From positions 62,001 to 126,000 of the forward strand of contig JAAVHI010000004.1 of NCBI GenBank assembly GCA_014799785.1: a stretch of 64,000 nt of DNA. Direction: 5' to 3'. The position numbers and the translations under genes were made by a program. The notes beneath the pieces were generated by a model that was not told the origin of the DNA, ran no database searches, and was given only the letters and a program-made list of their open reading frames with translations. Source of the stretch: Ruminococcus sp. (lineage in GTDB: Bacteria > Bacillota > Clostridia > Oscillospirales > Ruminococcaceae). This document shows, in pieces, positions 34,154-43,300 of this stretch. Numbering within the stretch: the stretch's first letter is position 1; every line of letters begins with the position of its first letter.

Positions 34154-34828
34154 TTACAAATTCTGCTGCCGCCGCTTCTTTTCTTCAAGAACGCGCCTGC
34201 GCTCTCTTTCCATTACCTGACAGTCGAATATGAATCTTGCCAGACGCTCCTCCTGGGACTGGTTCAGGTCGAGGAAACGGCAGCCGTAGCCCTCTACCTC
34301 ACCGCTGTCTGTAAGCTGAACTCTCAGTATCTCCGTCAGCAGCTTCATCTCCCCGTCAAGGAAGCTGAGCATTACCTGGTCGCCCGCCTCAAAGGTCGAA
34401 TTTGACGAAAAGAAAACGCCACCCAGATTGAGGTTGATGATGTGAAGCTCCACAGGGTCGTCGAAAGCGAACATTTCCTCTCCCCTTATGTAAAAGGTGG
34501 AGAGACCGCTCATGTCCACCACAACCTTGAAGCTTCTGCGTCTTTCCTTGAGTACCTCGCCCTCGCCCACATGGAAGTTTATCTGGTACTCGGTACACAG
34601 ATCGATCGACGTATTGTACTTAACGCGGTCGCCGTTCAGGTACTCAAAAATGACCTCCACGGGTTCGTCCTGAGTAATAAGCGGAAAGTCGTTTCCTCTC
34701 AGCATGACCAGGTCTTTTCCCTTTATCTTGAAAAAGTCCTTCGGAAACGAAACCGACTTCGTAGCCAGAAGCATTCTGCCGCGCAGATTATAAACCAGTA
34801 CTCTGCTGATTTTATCCTTGTTTATCAT
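34154..34828 (-). CDS. PilZ-domain protein (YcgR-like flagellar brake)
   Basis: The 224-residue protein has an N-terminal YcgR-like domain (about 1-95) and a C-terminal PilZ domain (about 100-215). The c-di-GMP signature is present as the RxxxR-like LKERRRSFKV and the NxxxGG-like INLNLGGVFF. In this family, c-di-GMP binding slows flagellar rotation. The start MINKDKISR at 34828 is preferred, as AAGGGG precedes it and a strong promoter lies before it; the longer frame has no site. The presence of flagellar genes at the end of the window supports the role. Confidence 0.85.
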   Translation of the reverse strand: MINKDKISRVLVYNLRGRMLLATKSVSFPKDFFKIKGKDLVMLRGNDFPLITQDEPVEVIFEYLNGDRVKYNTSIDLCTEYQINFHVGEGEVLKERRRSFKVVVDMSGLSTFYIRGEEMFAFDDPVELHIINLNLGGVFFSSNSTFEAGDQVMLSFLDGEMKLLTEILRVQLTDSGEVEGYGCRFLDLNQSQEERLARFIFDCQVMERERRRVLEEKKRRQQNL

Positions 34829-34868
34829 AATACGGTATCCCCTTAGCCGAATTTTTTCAATCACTATT

Positions 34869-34897
34869 ATTATACAAAAAAAAATCTGATTTTGCAA
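34869..34897 (-). promoter_or_regulatory. SigA promoter of the PilZ gene
   Basis: On the minus strand TTGCAA and TATAAT are separated by 17 bp, about 40 bases before the start codon at 34828. Confidence 0.8.
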
Positions 34898-34977
34898 TAG
34901 AATTTTTTCATCTTATGAAATTTATAAAATATCGGGGCATTTTTTTGTGTAAAATACAATAAAATTTCCGCACGCTA

Positions 34978-35006
34978 TATACAAAGTCAAAGAAAAATGA
35001 TATAAT
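34978..35006 (+). promoter_or_regulatory. Promoter of the 35099 gene
   Basis: TATAAT at 35001-35006 has TG one base upstream (extended -10); a weak -35 (TATACA) lies 17 bp before it. The leader of about 85 bases holds the palindrome TGCTTAAGCA. Confidence 0.55.
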
Positions 35007-35098
35007 ATATTAAGTTATATATTTTTGTACATAATTCCGAAAATAATTTTAAAAAATTACCGCCGCACTGCTTAAGCACTGCGGTGTAAAGGAGTCCC

Positions 35099-35689
35099 AT
35101 GGAAAAACGCTTCTTATATCTCGTCCTCACAAGGACGGGTACATTGCCATCGAAGATCATAGGCTTTGTGACGGGCAAAAGATATACCCACGTTTCGATA
35201 GCATCCGATGAGCTGCTTACAGAAATGTACAGCTTCTGCCGCGACAAAAAGGAAGCTCCCCTGCCCGCGGGCTTTAACCGCGAGGATCTTTTCACCGAGG
35301 TGTTCGGAGCCTGCAAGACTATCCCCGGAGAGGTGTACCGCCTGCCCGTTACCGACGAGCAGCTTGAACGCTACAATGATGTAATACGTCACTTTATCCT
35401 CAACCGCGGCTCATACTCCTACGACGTGGGAGCGCTTCTGCCTATGGCTCTGCATATCCCCTACAAGCTCAGGAACCGCTTTGTCTGCTCGGTATGGGTG
35501 GGCTTCGTTCTGGGCAAAAGCGGAGTAAAGCACAACATTGACAAGCAGCCCTCCCTTATAGAACCGGAGGATTTCCGCAGCATTGAGGGCGCGGAGCTTG
35601 TCTACCGCGGCGATCTGAAAAAATACAGGGACTACATAACCAAAAAGAACGGCGGGACTGTCCCGCTCAGCGGCAGTGAAACGGCCTGA
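35099..35689 (+). CDS. Possible permuted NlpC/P60-fold (papain-like) protein
   Basis: The 196-residue protein starts with LYLVLTRTGTLPSKIIGFVTGKRYTHVSIA, where the His in YTHVS follows a beta strand, and has a Cys near residue 137 in FVCSVWVGFVL. This His-first, Cys-later order is that of circularly permuted NlpC/P60 proteins of the YiiX/YebB kind, which may act on lipids, amides or peptides. No signal peptide is seen. AAAGGAG precedes the ATG. The next gene starts 18 bases on, so the two are probably one operon. The fold call is by eye. Confidence 0.55.
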   Translation: MEKRFLYLVLTRTGTLPSKIIGFVTGKRYTHVSIASDELLTEMYSFCRDKKEAPLPAGFNREDLFTEVFGACKTIPGEVYRLPVTDEQLERYNDVIRHFILNRGSYSYDVGALLPMALHIPYKLRNRFVCSVWVGFVLGKSGVKHNIDKQPSLIEPEDFRSIEGAELVYRGDLKKYRDYITKKNGGTVPLSGSETA

Positions 35690-35707
35690 TCCCGGAGGAG
35701 GATAATT

Positions 35708-36439
35708 GTGCGCAAGATGATAAGGGTCAACGAAAAACGTCTGGCCGCAAAATACAACAGGCGTATCTTCCTCGCCGCTCTTCCCGCGGTAAGCATGGCG
35801 GTGTCGCTTCTGGTTGTCATTCTGCTTTTTGTGGCGGTGCTTGACAAGGAGCTGCCCCAGGAGATGTACAGGACGATCTTTTACGTCGCCTACGCCGCCT
35901 GCGCGTACGGCTTTGTTGTCTGTCTTATCGGCTCCGCCGCCGCGGAAATACTTATACGCGCCCACCGCGAGCATACCTATATCCACATTTCGGGTTCGGT
36001 AATGGTTGTCTCACAGCACACCAGAGCGGTCTACCAGGACGGAAAATGGGTACACTACAAAAAAATGTGGGTGATAAGGCTTGCCGACGTGACTAACGTC
36101 GAGTGCATACGCAATCACCTTACCATAAACGCCGAAGCAAGATATTTCAACGAGGACGCAAGCTGGCTTGGCTACTCCGAAACGGAGGACGGCATTTCCT
36201 TTGACCGCTGGTGGTACGACGCCAACGGCGGCAGTACGGTCAGCACGGTTGAGGTGACGGACTTCTACACCTACGGCGACCGCATAGCGCGGCATATCGA
36301 CCACTGCGCCAACAAGATACGCGAACGGAATCTGCGCCGCGAACGCTTCCGTCAGGAAATGCTGGAGATAGCCAAGGGCGTAAAGCACCCCAAAAGGATC
36401 AGGGACAAATACAAGCCTCAAAAAAAGCGTTACCGCTAA
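35708..36439 (+). CDS. Two-helix membrane protein of unknown function
   Basis: The 243-residue protein has two membrane helices (about residues 22-45 and 57-80) and a soluble C-terminal part that begins like a PH-type domain (TYIHISGSVMVVSQHTRAVY ... MWVIRLADVTNVEC), ending in a very basic tail KYKPQKKRYR. I do not recognise the family. The start is GTG, supported by GGAGG at seven bases; an internal ATG nine bases later lacks a site. It follows the NlpC-like gene closely. Confidence 0.7.
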   Translation: MRKMIRVNEKRLAAKYNRRIFLAALPAVSMAVSLLVVILLFVAVLDKELPQEMYRTIFYVAYAACAYGFVVCLIGSAAAEILIRAHREHTYIHISGSVMVVSQHTRAVYQDGKWVHYKKMWVIRLADVTNVECIRNHLTINAEARYFNEDASWLGYSETEDGISFDRWWYDANGGSTVSTVEVTDFYTYGDRIARHIDHCANKIRERNLRRERFRQEMLEIAKGVKHPKRIRDKYKPQKKRYR

Positions 36440-36538
36440 AGGCCGAGCCTTTACCCTTGCCGCCGTAATTTGTCAGTAAGGGCAGTTGTTCTTCCGAGAC
36501 GAAAGCGGCTTCCGCATCGTTATATGTTAAGCGACAGG

Positions 36539-37906
36539 CTACTTCTTTTTGCCAAATATACTTTTAGTATAATTATTTAAACACTCAGCTGCCTCGCCGC
36601 CGAGAAGCAGCACCGACGACAGGTTTATCACCAGCATGAACCAGTTGAGCAGATCGGCCGCTCCCCAGACGAGGGAAAGCTCGGTAACTGCGCCGAGAAA
36701 GGCCGCGGCAGTGTAGAGTATCCTGTAGACAAAAACCGCCTCGGAGCTTTTGGCTCTGAATATATAGCGGACGCATTTTTCTCCGTAAAAATACCAGCCC
36801 AGCAGGGTGCAGACCGCAAATATCACCGTCGAGACGGAGGCGAAAACTGCGGCAAAATTTCCAAGTCCGCGCCTGAAGCCCTCGGTCACCATGGCAAGAC
36901 CCTCCGCTCCAGAAGCGTCCGCGCCCGTGAGCAGGATAACAAAAGCGGTTGCAGTACAGCATATAAGCGTGTCGATAACTATTTCCGCGGCTGCCCACAT
37001 TCCCATTTTTACGGGTTCGGTACAGCCTGTTTCCGTGTGAACAAGCACAGAGCTTCCCATGCCCGCCTCGTTGGAAAATACCCCGCGGCGCAGTCCCACG
37101 GTGACGGCTTTTTTCAGCGCAGCACCGCAGAAGCCTCCCGCAATTTGTGAATAACCTATTGCAGATTCAAATATCGTTTTTAATATTTCAATAATATTTT
37201 TGCCAAATAATACTATTGCTATAATTGCTCCCGCTATGTAAAAAAGGGACACGGCGGGAATCATTTTTTCTGCCGCCGCGGCGACTTTTTTGCCTCCGCC
37301 GAATATTACCGCTCCGCAGAACAAAGCCGCGGCAAGTCCCGAAACAACGGTGGGAACTCTGAACTCGGACATTGCCGCCGACAGCGCGTTGGTCTGGGTC
37401 ATGTTCCCGATACCGAAGGAAGCCGCCGCGCAGGCGGCTGCATACACTATCGCAAGCTTCCCCGACCCGGTCGCCCGCGACACATAGGACATGGGGCTGT
37501 CCTCTTTGCCTTGGTATTTTGTTCCGAGAATATTTTCCGCTATGCCCGTCGCCGTTCCGAAAAGCGCCGCGACCCACATCCAGAATACCGCTCCCGCTCC
37601 GCCCACGGAAATGGCAGCTGCCACACCGATAATGTTGCCTGTCCCCATTGAAGCCGCAAGAGCGGTTGACAATGCCTGAAACCGGGATATTTTCCCTTTT
37701 GGTACGTTGTCATTTTTCTTTTTTTCAAAAAGCGTGGACTTGAAAATATATACTATATGTATAATATTAAAGCCCTTAAACCGCAGAGTGAAAAAAATTC
37801 CCGCGCCGAAAACAAGAGCGACAGTTCCCGCTCCCCACAGGAAATTATTGAGTTTGCTGATAATATTGCAAATTGTATCATAGAATATTCCGTACACCCT
37901 GATCAC
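36539..37906 (-). CDS. Alanine/glycine:sodium symporter (AGCS family)
   Basis: The 455-residue transporter carries alanine or glycine into the cell with sodium. It has about ten membrane helices and the family features: an N-terminal NNFLWGAGTVALVFGAGIFFTLRF, the signature ALSTALAASMGTGNIIGVA near residue 90, and the RRGVFSNEAGMGSSVLVH segment near 275. Length is typical. The gene is single and convergent with the 35708 gene; I see no clear terminator in the 99-base gap. Confidence 0.94.
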   Translation of the reverse strand: MIRVYGIFYDTICNIISKLNNFLWGAGTVALVFGAGIFFTLRFKGFNIIHIVYIFKSTLFEKKKNDNVPKGKISRFQALSTALAASMGTGNIIGVAAAISVGGAGAVFWMWVAALFGTATGIAENILGTKYQGKEDSPMSYVSRATGSGKLAIVYAAACAAASFGIGNMTQTNALSAAMSEFRVPTVVSGLAAALFCGAVIFGGGKKVAAAAEKMIPAVSLFYIAGAIIAIVLFGKNIIEILKTIFESAIGYSQIAGGFCGAALKKAVTVGLRRGVFSNEAGMGSSVLVHTETGCTEPVKMGMWAAAEIVIDTLICCTATAFVILLTGADASGAEGLAMVTEGFRRGLGNFAAVFASVSTVIFAVCTLLGWYFYGEKCVRYIFRAKSSEAVFVYRILYTAAAFLGAVTELSLVWGAADLLNWFMLVINLSSVLLLGGEAAECLNNYTKSIFGKKK

Positions 37907-37925
37907 TCCCGCTGAAAATATTCCG

Positions 37926-37959
37926 CAGCCGCTTTTTTGCGGCTGAAACGTGATATACT
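37926..37959. promoter_or_regulatory. Hairpin and extended -10 element between symporter and PH-domain genes
   Basis: A perfect hairpin (cagccgc / gcggctg, six-T loop, 37926-37945) lies in the divergent gap. On the plus strand TGATATACT (37951-37959) is an extended -10 for the PH-domain pair; no good -35 is seen. Confidence 0.45.
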
Positions 37960-38032
37960 ATATATGTTGCAGACCCGCGGGACGATCGCGTCTCCCACAT
38001 AAATCACAAGACAAACGAGGTTTTTGATCACT

Positions 38033-38530
38033 ATGAAAAAGTACTACGCAGATAGAAAAAGCTTGAAATTCCTTAGAATATTCACATTTCTGCTTATAAT
38101 CTGTATCATAATCGCACTGAAGTACCTGCTGTATTTTCTCGAAGCCCGCTACCCCGACTATTTTGCGCTGGCAAAATTCACCGTTCCCGAAATAATCGTC
38201 TGGATATTCATAGGACTGCTTGTAACAGCATATGTTATATTTCTGATGATTATTCTGCCGCTGTGGTACCGCTCGGTAAGCTACACCCTTTCCGCGGACG
38301 AAATAATTATACGCTCGGGAGTATTTTTCAACAATACCACCTATGTGAAGATGTCCTCGGTGCAGTACATCACTACAATATCCATGCCCCTTTCACGCTA
38401 TACAAGTTTTAACTTTTTGTTAATAAACGCTTACGGCGGAGGGCTGATAATGATGTTTTTATCCCATTCGGATATGGAAGAAATATACAAAAAAATCCAG
38501 CAGTATCTCAGCAGCAGAGGAGGGCTTTGA
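38033..38530 (+). CDS. Membrane PH-domain protein, YdbS-like
   Basis: The 165-residue protein has two membrane helices (about residues 12-33 and 52-78) followed by one bacterial PH domain (bPH_2/DUF304), with VSYTLSADEIIIRSGVFFNNTTYV as the typical start and SVQYITTISMPLSRY next. It pairs with the larger gene after it, overlapping by four bases, as ydbS and ydbT do in Bacillus, where the pair has been linked to resistance to antimicrobial peptides. The ATG is 12 bases after GAGG; a TTG nine bases upstream is an alternative start. Confidence 0.82.
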   Translation: MKKYYADRKSLKFLRIFTFLLIICIIIALKYLLYFLEARYPDYFALAKFTVPEIIVWIFIGLLVTAYVIFLMIILPLWYRSVSYTLSADEIIIRSGVFFNNTTYVKMSSVQYITTISMPLSRYTSFNFLLINAYGGGLIMMFLSHSDMEEIYKKIQQYLSSRGGL

Positions 38531-39981
38531 TGTCGCGTCAGCATAAGATCGCCATTCTGAAATATACCACCAAAAACTTCTGGATGCTCCTCATACCGCT
38601 GGTGCGCGGACTTATCGCGGTGAACTTTGATTTTTACCACTGGCTTCAGGGCGCGTACTGGGACTTGATAGTAATTCTGCTTATGATCGGCTTCGCGGTT
38701 TTAAGATGGTATTTTGTGCGCTTTGAGGTGGGGGAGAAAGGAATTTTTATTTCCCACGGTGTGTTTCTGAGGAACGAATTTACCATACCCTATTCTGCGG
38801 TGGCCTGCGCTTCCGCCGCACGCTCCATGTGGCTTCGTCCCATACGCGCGGTAACGGTCGCTCTCGACTCGGACTCACATTCTACTCTGGAGCAGGGCAA
38901 AAAAGCTGACGCGGAGCTTATCATGAAATTAACCGATTATACAAAAATTTACAATAATATTCCAAGTTCATTGACAAATGCAAAGTTTTCATACCGCGCC
39001 TCGAAGGCCGATCTTGTTTTCTTTTCACTGGTATTTTCCTCAACGCTTTCGGGTGTGATCTTCCTCGGAACACTGTTCATTCAGGGAAGCCGCATAGTCG
39101 GAAATCAGCTTGAGGAGCAGTTCCTGAACGCTGTGAGCGGCGTTACCGAATTCATGCAGAAGATCATTTCGGGAGTTACCCCCGCCGCAGTCGCGCTGAC
39201 GCTGATATTTGCGCTGGGCTGGGGATTTTCCTTTGTATCCAATCTGCTGAGACACATCAACTTCCGCATACAGCGGTGCGGAAACGATATTACGGTGCGG
39301 AACGGCTTCTTTTCAAAATGGAAATATTATGTAAATATTTCCAAGGTGAACTGTGCCGACCTGCGGCAGAATCTGCTTATGAAAATATGCCGCGTGATGT
39401 CCGTTCACGTCAGCTGCACGGGCTACGGAAAGTCCAAGAACGAGATACCTGTTTTCGTCCCTGTAACAACGAAAAAGCGTGTCATGAGCACAATGCAGAT
39501 GATGCTGCCAAGCTTTACTCTGAGTAATATTTCTTTGAAGCCGAAGCCGTCCTATATACTGCCGTTTCTCTGGGGACCGCTGCTTTCCGCGGTCCTGCTG
39601 CCTGTGGGGGCGGTTACCGCGGCACGGTTTTTCCCCGCATGGAGCGGCATTGTAAAGTTCCTGCTGATAATGGGAGAGATACCGTCGCTGTACCTTATCG
39701 CGGTAAAAATAACGGCAAAATTTACCACAGGTATCGGTTTCGGAAGCGATACCATTACATTGAAGTACTGCAAGTTTTCCCAGTTCCACACGGTCATCGT
39801 GCCGAAAAGCAGGATAGCCTATGTCAGACTGTCCCGCACGATATTCCAGCGGTTTAACGGCACCTGCGACGTGTGGGTCTACAGCCGCGGCGAACGCGCC
39901 TCCAAGCACCGCATACGCGGGATAGATGCAAAAAAAGCAGAGGAATTTTTTGGAAATAAAAATAACAGCGAATTGGATTGA
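38527..39981 (+). CDS. Membrane protein with repeated PH domains, YdbT-like
   Basis: The 484-residue protein has paired membrane helices followed by PH-type (bPH_2) domains in repeated order: helices near 17-60 then a domain from about 70 (VGEKGIFISHGVFLRNEFTI), helices near 165-240 then a second domain (RCGNDITVRNGFFSKWKYYVNISKVNC), and helices near 345-390 then a third (GFGSDTITLKYCKFSQFHTVIVPKSRIAYV). This matches YdbT. The ATG overlaps the stop of the YdbS-like gene, so the two proteins likely form one complex. Confidence 0.85.
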   Translation: MMSRQHKIAILKYTTKNFWMLLIPLVRGLIAVNFDFYHWLQGAYWDLIVILLMIGFAVLRWYFVRFEVGEKGIFISHGVFLRNEFTIPYSAVACASAARSMWLRPIRAVTVALDSDSHSTLEQGKKADAELIMKLTDYTKIYNNIPSSLTNAKFSYRASKADLVFFSLVFSSTLSGVIFLGTLFIQGSRIVGNQLEEQFLNAVSGVTEFMQKIISGVTPAAVALTLIFALGWGFSFVSNLLRHINFRIQRCGNDITVRNGFFSKWKYYVNISKVNCADLRQNLLMKICRVMSVHVSCTGYGKSKNEIPVFVPVTTKKRVMSTMQMMLPSFTLSNISLKPKPSYILPFLWGPLLSAVLLPVGAVTAARFFPAWSGIVKFLLIMGEIPSLYLIAVKITAKFTTGIGFGSDTITLKYCKFSQFHTVIVPKSRIAYVRLSRTIFQRFNGTCDVWVYSRGERASKHRIRGIDAKKAEEFFGNKNNSELD

Positions 39982-40144
39982 TAAGAACGCGGCGGCAGAC
40001 ATCCGATAAAATCGGTTACAAAGCGTTTACATTTTTTAAACTTCGGTTACAGATATATCCGTATAGTACAGAAATGTCGCAAACACACCAAAAAAAAGCG
40101 GATTTTACGGTCATTTTTCATAATAATTGGCTGTAGTAATCTCC

Positions 40145-40173
40145 TTGACTTTTTTGTCGGTTTGTTGTATAAT
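40145..40173 (+). promoter_or_regulatory. SigA promoter of the CNNM/CorC gene and transglutaminase array
   Basis: TTGACT and TATAAT are separated by 17 bp, about 90 bases before the start at 40273. Since the first array gene overlaps the CNNM/CorC gene, this promoter may also serve part of the array. Confidence 0.8.
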
Positions 40174-40272
40174 TTTTAATGTGTCAGTTTGTGCTTCCGG
40201 TCTTGATAACGACAGACCAAAGCTGTGCTTTTTAAGCTGCACACAAAACGATCGTCCGAAAGGAAGTTGATT

Positions 40273-41652
40273 ATGGAGTCCGACGGGTACCCCCGAAGTC
40301 TTATTATTCTTGCAGTCATACTATATAAAGGGTTCTGCACCGTATGCGAATCGGCTGTGACCGAGACAGACTGGCGGAAGCTTAAAAATTCCGAAAAGTC
40401 AAAGCGGGAGCAGCTTCTTGCCGATATGACGGAAAAGCCCGCGCGTCTGATGACGGCGTTTTCCGTGAACAGAACACTTACGGGTATTGCAGCCGCTTAT
40501 CTGGCAATGATATTCTTTCTCGCGCCATTGTCGGGATTTGTGTCCCGTCTTATAAACGGCGAAGCTGCCGAGGCGGCGGCTTACGGCGACCCTCTTGCGG
40601 ACGTTATTGCCGCGCTGCTTATAATGATAGTCACGGTGGTGGTCTTTACCTCCTTCTGCGAAGGTATACCAAAAAGACTGCCTGCGGCGAAAAGCGAGAA
40701 ATTTGCGGTTTTCTGCGCACCGTTTGTAAAGCTTTTAGTGACGGCCCTTACACCGCTTACCGCGCTGTCCTCACTGCTCACAAGGCTGCTTGCCCCGCTT
40801 TTCGGAGCGAAAAACGGCAGCGAGCCCGATATCGTCACCGAGGAAGAAATACTCATGATGGTGGACGCGGGCAACGAAACAGGCGTTATAGAGGAATCCC
40901 AGAGGGAAATGATAAACAACGTTTTCGAGTTTGACGACCTTACCGTTTCGGATATAATGACCCACCGTACCGATATCATTGCGGTGGAAATGTCCGCAAG
41001 GGTGCCGGAGGTTGTGAACGCCGCCATAGGAAGCGGCTTTTCGCGGATACCCGTCTACGAGGAAACTATCGACCATATCGCGGGAATGATCTGCGTTAAA
41101 GACCTGCTCTGCTTAGTAGGCTCCGAATCCGCGGAGGATACCGAGGCAAAAAGCTTTATGCGGGATATCATCTATCTCCCCGAATCTGTCCCCTGCGGAG
41201 AAGCCTTCAAGCGGCTCACGTCAGAAAAAATGCAGATGGCTGCCGTTGTTGACGAGTACGGCGGAACGGCGGGTCTGGTGACAATGGAGGATATCGTCGA
41301 GAGAATAGTCGGAAATATTCAGGACGAGTACGACGAGGAAGAAGCCTCGCTTACCGAGATTTCCGAGGACACCTACGTTATCGCGGGCAATGCCGACCCC
41401 GAGGAGATACTTCCCGTTTTCGGGATAGAGCTTCCCGAGGAAAACGGTTTCGACACAATGAACGGCTTTATCGCCGAGCTTCTGGGACGCATACCCGAAG
41501 AAAACGAAAATCCCTCTGCCGAATACGGCGGAGTGCTTTTCACCGTCCTGCTTACCGAGGATCGGTGTATTACCAAGATCAAGGCAAAAATTATCAAGGA
41601 TACTGTAACAAGCGAAGAAAAGGAGAGTATGCAAAATGAAGAAAAAAATTAG
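40273..41652 (+). CDS. CNNM/CorC (hemolysin C-like) membrane protein with CBS pair
   Basis: The 459-residue protein has an N-terminal membrane domain of DUF21/CNNM type (about residues 1-180, four helices), a CBS pair (about 205-330, with VSDIMTHRTDIIAVEMSARVPEVV and AVVDEYGGTAGLVTMEDIVE), and a C-terminal CorC_HlyC domain (about 345-440). The family is linked to magnesium or cobalt export. The start MESDGYP follows AAAGGAAG; the longer frame has no site. Its stop lies 17 bases inside the first transglutaminase gene, so the two are co-transcribed. Confidence 0.9.
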   Translation: MESDGYPRSLIILAVILYKGFCTVCESAVTETDWRKLKNSEKSKREQLLADMTEKPARLMTAFSVNRTLTGIAAAYLAMIFFLAPLSGFVSRLINGEAAEAAAYGDPLADVIAALLIMIVTVVVFTSFCEGIPKRLPAAKSEKFAVFCAPFVKLLVTALTPLTALSSLLTRLLAPLFGAKNGSEPDIVTEEEILMMVDAGNETGVIEESQREMINNVFEFDDLTVSDIMTHRTDIIAVEMSARVPEVVNAAIGSGFSRIPVYEETIDHIAGMICVKDLLCLVGSESAEDTEAKSFMRDIIYLPESVPCGEAFKRLTSEKMQMAAVVDEYGGTAGLVTMEDIVERIVGNIQDEYDEEEASLTEISEDTYVIAGNADPEEILPVFGIELPEENGFDTMNGFIAELLGRIPEENENPSAEYGGVLFTVLLTEDRCITKIKAKIIKDTVTSEEKESMQNEEKN

Positions 41653-43294
41653 TCTGATCCTTGCATTCTTAATGACGGCGACAATGCTTGCCGGCTGTAA
41701 GAAAACCAACGAGGATTCTGCGGGACTTCCCGATGTGGGCGGAGATTCCTCGTCCATGTCCCTCACTCAGATGACTACAGAGTCCGAGACAGAGGAGACC
41801 ACCACGGAAACTACCACGGTTCCCGAAGAGACCACTACGGAGGATACGACCTCGGAAAGCGAAACTGAGACAAGCGAGACGGAAACTACCACCGCCGCTT
41901 CCACCGAAGCCACTGCGGCGACCGCTTCCACAGCAGCCGCAAAGGCTTGGAACGAAACCGAGATCAGCGAGACCCTTTACATAAAGACCTCCTGCTACTC
42001 CAGAACTCAGGCTATCGTAGGTTCGGAATCCGTTAAGAAATACGACGTGGGTCAGAAGATCAACATTGTTGCCGCAACAGATACAGGCTACTATAAGCTT
42101 GCGGACGGCACATTTATCCACTCCGACTATGTTACCGACCAGAAGCCCGAGGAGGCTACTCAGGCGACCACTACCGCTCCCAAGAAAACAGAAACTCCCG
42201 AAGAGACCACAAAGAAGCCGTCCAATACAGCTGTTGTGAACGCTTCCTATACCAAGAGCTACAAGGACAGATACCCCTATCAGCAGCTTAACAGCGCCGA
42301 GCAGCAGCTTTACGCCGATATCGTTGAGGCTGCCGAAAGCTTCACCACTCAAGTAGACATTCCCTCCTCCCTCTCTATGGACGATATCGTAAAGGTATAC
42401 GCCCTCGTTTATAATCAGGAGCCCCAGCTTTTCTGGATGTCAAATCTTGTTCCCGCTTCGCTGGGCGGTATGCTCAACCTCCAGTACGACCTTACTCCCG
42501 AACAGGCAGCTTCGGCTCAGAAGGAAATAGACGCTACCGTAAGCGATGTAATGAGCAAGGTGAACGGCTATTCAAGCACGGTAAGCAGACTTAAAGTTAT
42601 TTACGACTGGGTTATCACCCACAATACATTCAGCCTCCAGGGCAACTACAGGACCTGCGGTATCTACAACGGTCTTACCGACGGCGGAGAGCTTCAGTGT
42701 CAGGGCTACGCAAAGACAGTTCTTTACCTCTGCGACATTGCGGGTATCGAATGCATGGTCGTAACCGGCAACAACACCGAGGGCAGCACTCACGCATGGA
42801 ACGTTGTTTACTGTGACAACGGCTACTACATTCTCGACACAACATGGGGCGACCCGATGAACAACTACGGCAGAAGCAGCTACGTGCGCTACCTGTTCTT
42901 CCTTGCAAACGACGACATGATCAAAAACAGCCACCTCAACGTCAGCACCGTTGCAAGAGGAAACGGAAACCGTATCAAGCTGTACAATCCTCCCGCCTGC
43001 ACAAAAACGGCGTGCTACTACTTCAAGGCTTACAATAAGGAATACAGCGACCTTGAATCCGCAACTCAGGCTATGTACGCCGAGATCGACGCGGCTGTAG
43101 CGGCGGGCAAGAACGTTGCTCACATAAGGGTAACAGACCACGACCTTTGGGAAACCCTCCGCGACAAGAAGTACTGGAAGGCTTTCCAGGATTACGCTAA
43201 GAAGAAAGACAGCAGCGTAAAGAATCTTGTACAGCAGACATATCTCACCGAGGATATTCTCGTTGTGGAGTATGATATAGCGTACAACGACTAA
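41636..43294 (+). CDS. Transglutaminase-like lipoprotein, array member 1
   Basis: The 552-residue protein has a lipobox (MLAGC, Cys 21), a Thr/Glu/Ser-rich stalk (about 45-105), an SH3-like segment (about 110-165, LYIKTSCYSRTQAIVGSES...GTFIHSDYVT), a second linker, and a transglutaminase-like domain with the triad Cys 355 (CQGYAKTVLYLCD), His 386 (HAWN) and Asp 401 (DTTWGDP). Such domains act as proteases, transamidases or peptidoglycan-linked enzymes outside the cell. It overlaps the CNNM/CorC gene by 17 bases. A fold-back repeat lies directly after the stop. Confidence 0.88.
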   Translation: MKKKISLILAFLMTATMLAGCKKTNEDSAGLPDVGGDSSSMSLTQMTTESETEETTTETTTVPEETTTEDTTSESETETSETETTTAASTEATAATASTAAAKAWNETEISETLYIKTSCYSRTQAIVGSESVKKYDVGQKINIVAATDTGYYKLADGTFIHSDYVTDQKPEEATQATTTAPKKTETPEETTKKPSNTAVVNASYTKSYKDRYPYQQLNSAEQQLYADIVEAAESFTTQVDIPSSLSMDDIVKVYALVYNQEPQLFWMSNLVPASLGGMLNLQYDLTPEQAASAQKEIDATVSDVMSKVNGYSSTVSRLKVIYDWVITHNTFSLQGNYRTCGIYNGLTDGGELQCQGYAKTVLYLCDIAGIECMVVTGNNTEGSTHAWNVVYCDNGYYILDTTWGDPMNNYGRSSYVRYLFFLANDDMIKNSHLNVSTVARGNGNRIKLYNPPACTKTACYYFKAYNKEYSDLESATQAMYAEIDAAVAAGKNVAHIRVTDHDLWETLRDKKYWKAFQDYAKKKDSSVKNLVQQTYLTEDILVVEYDIAYND

Positions 43295-43300
43295 AGATCA

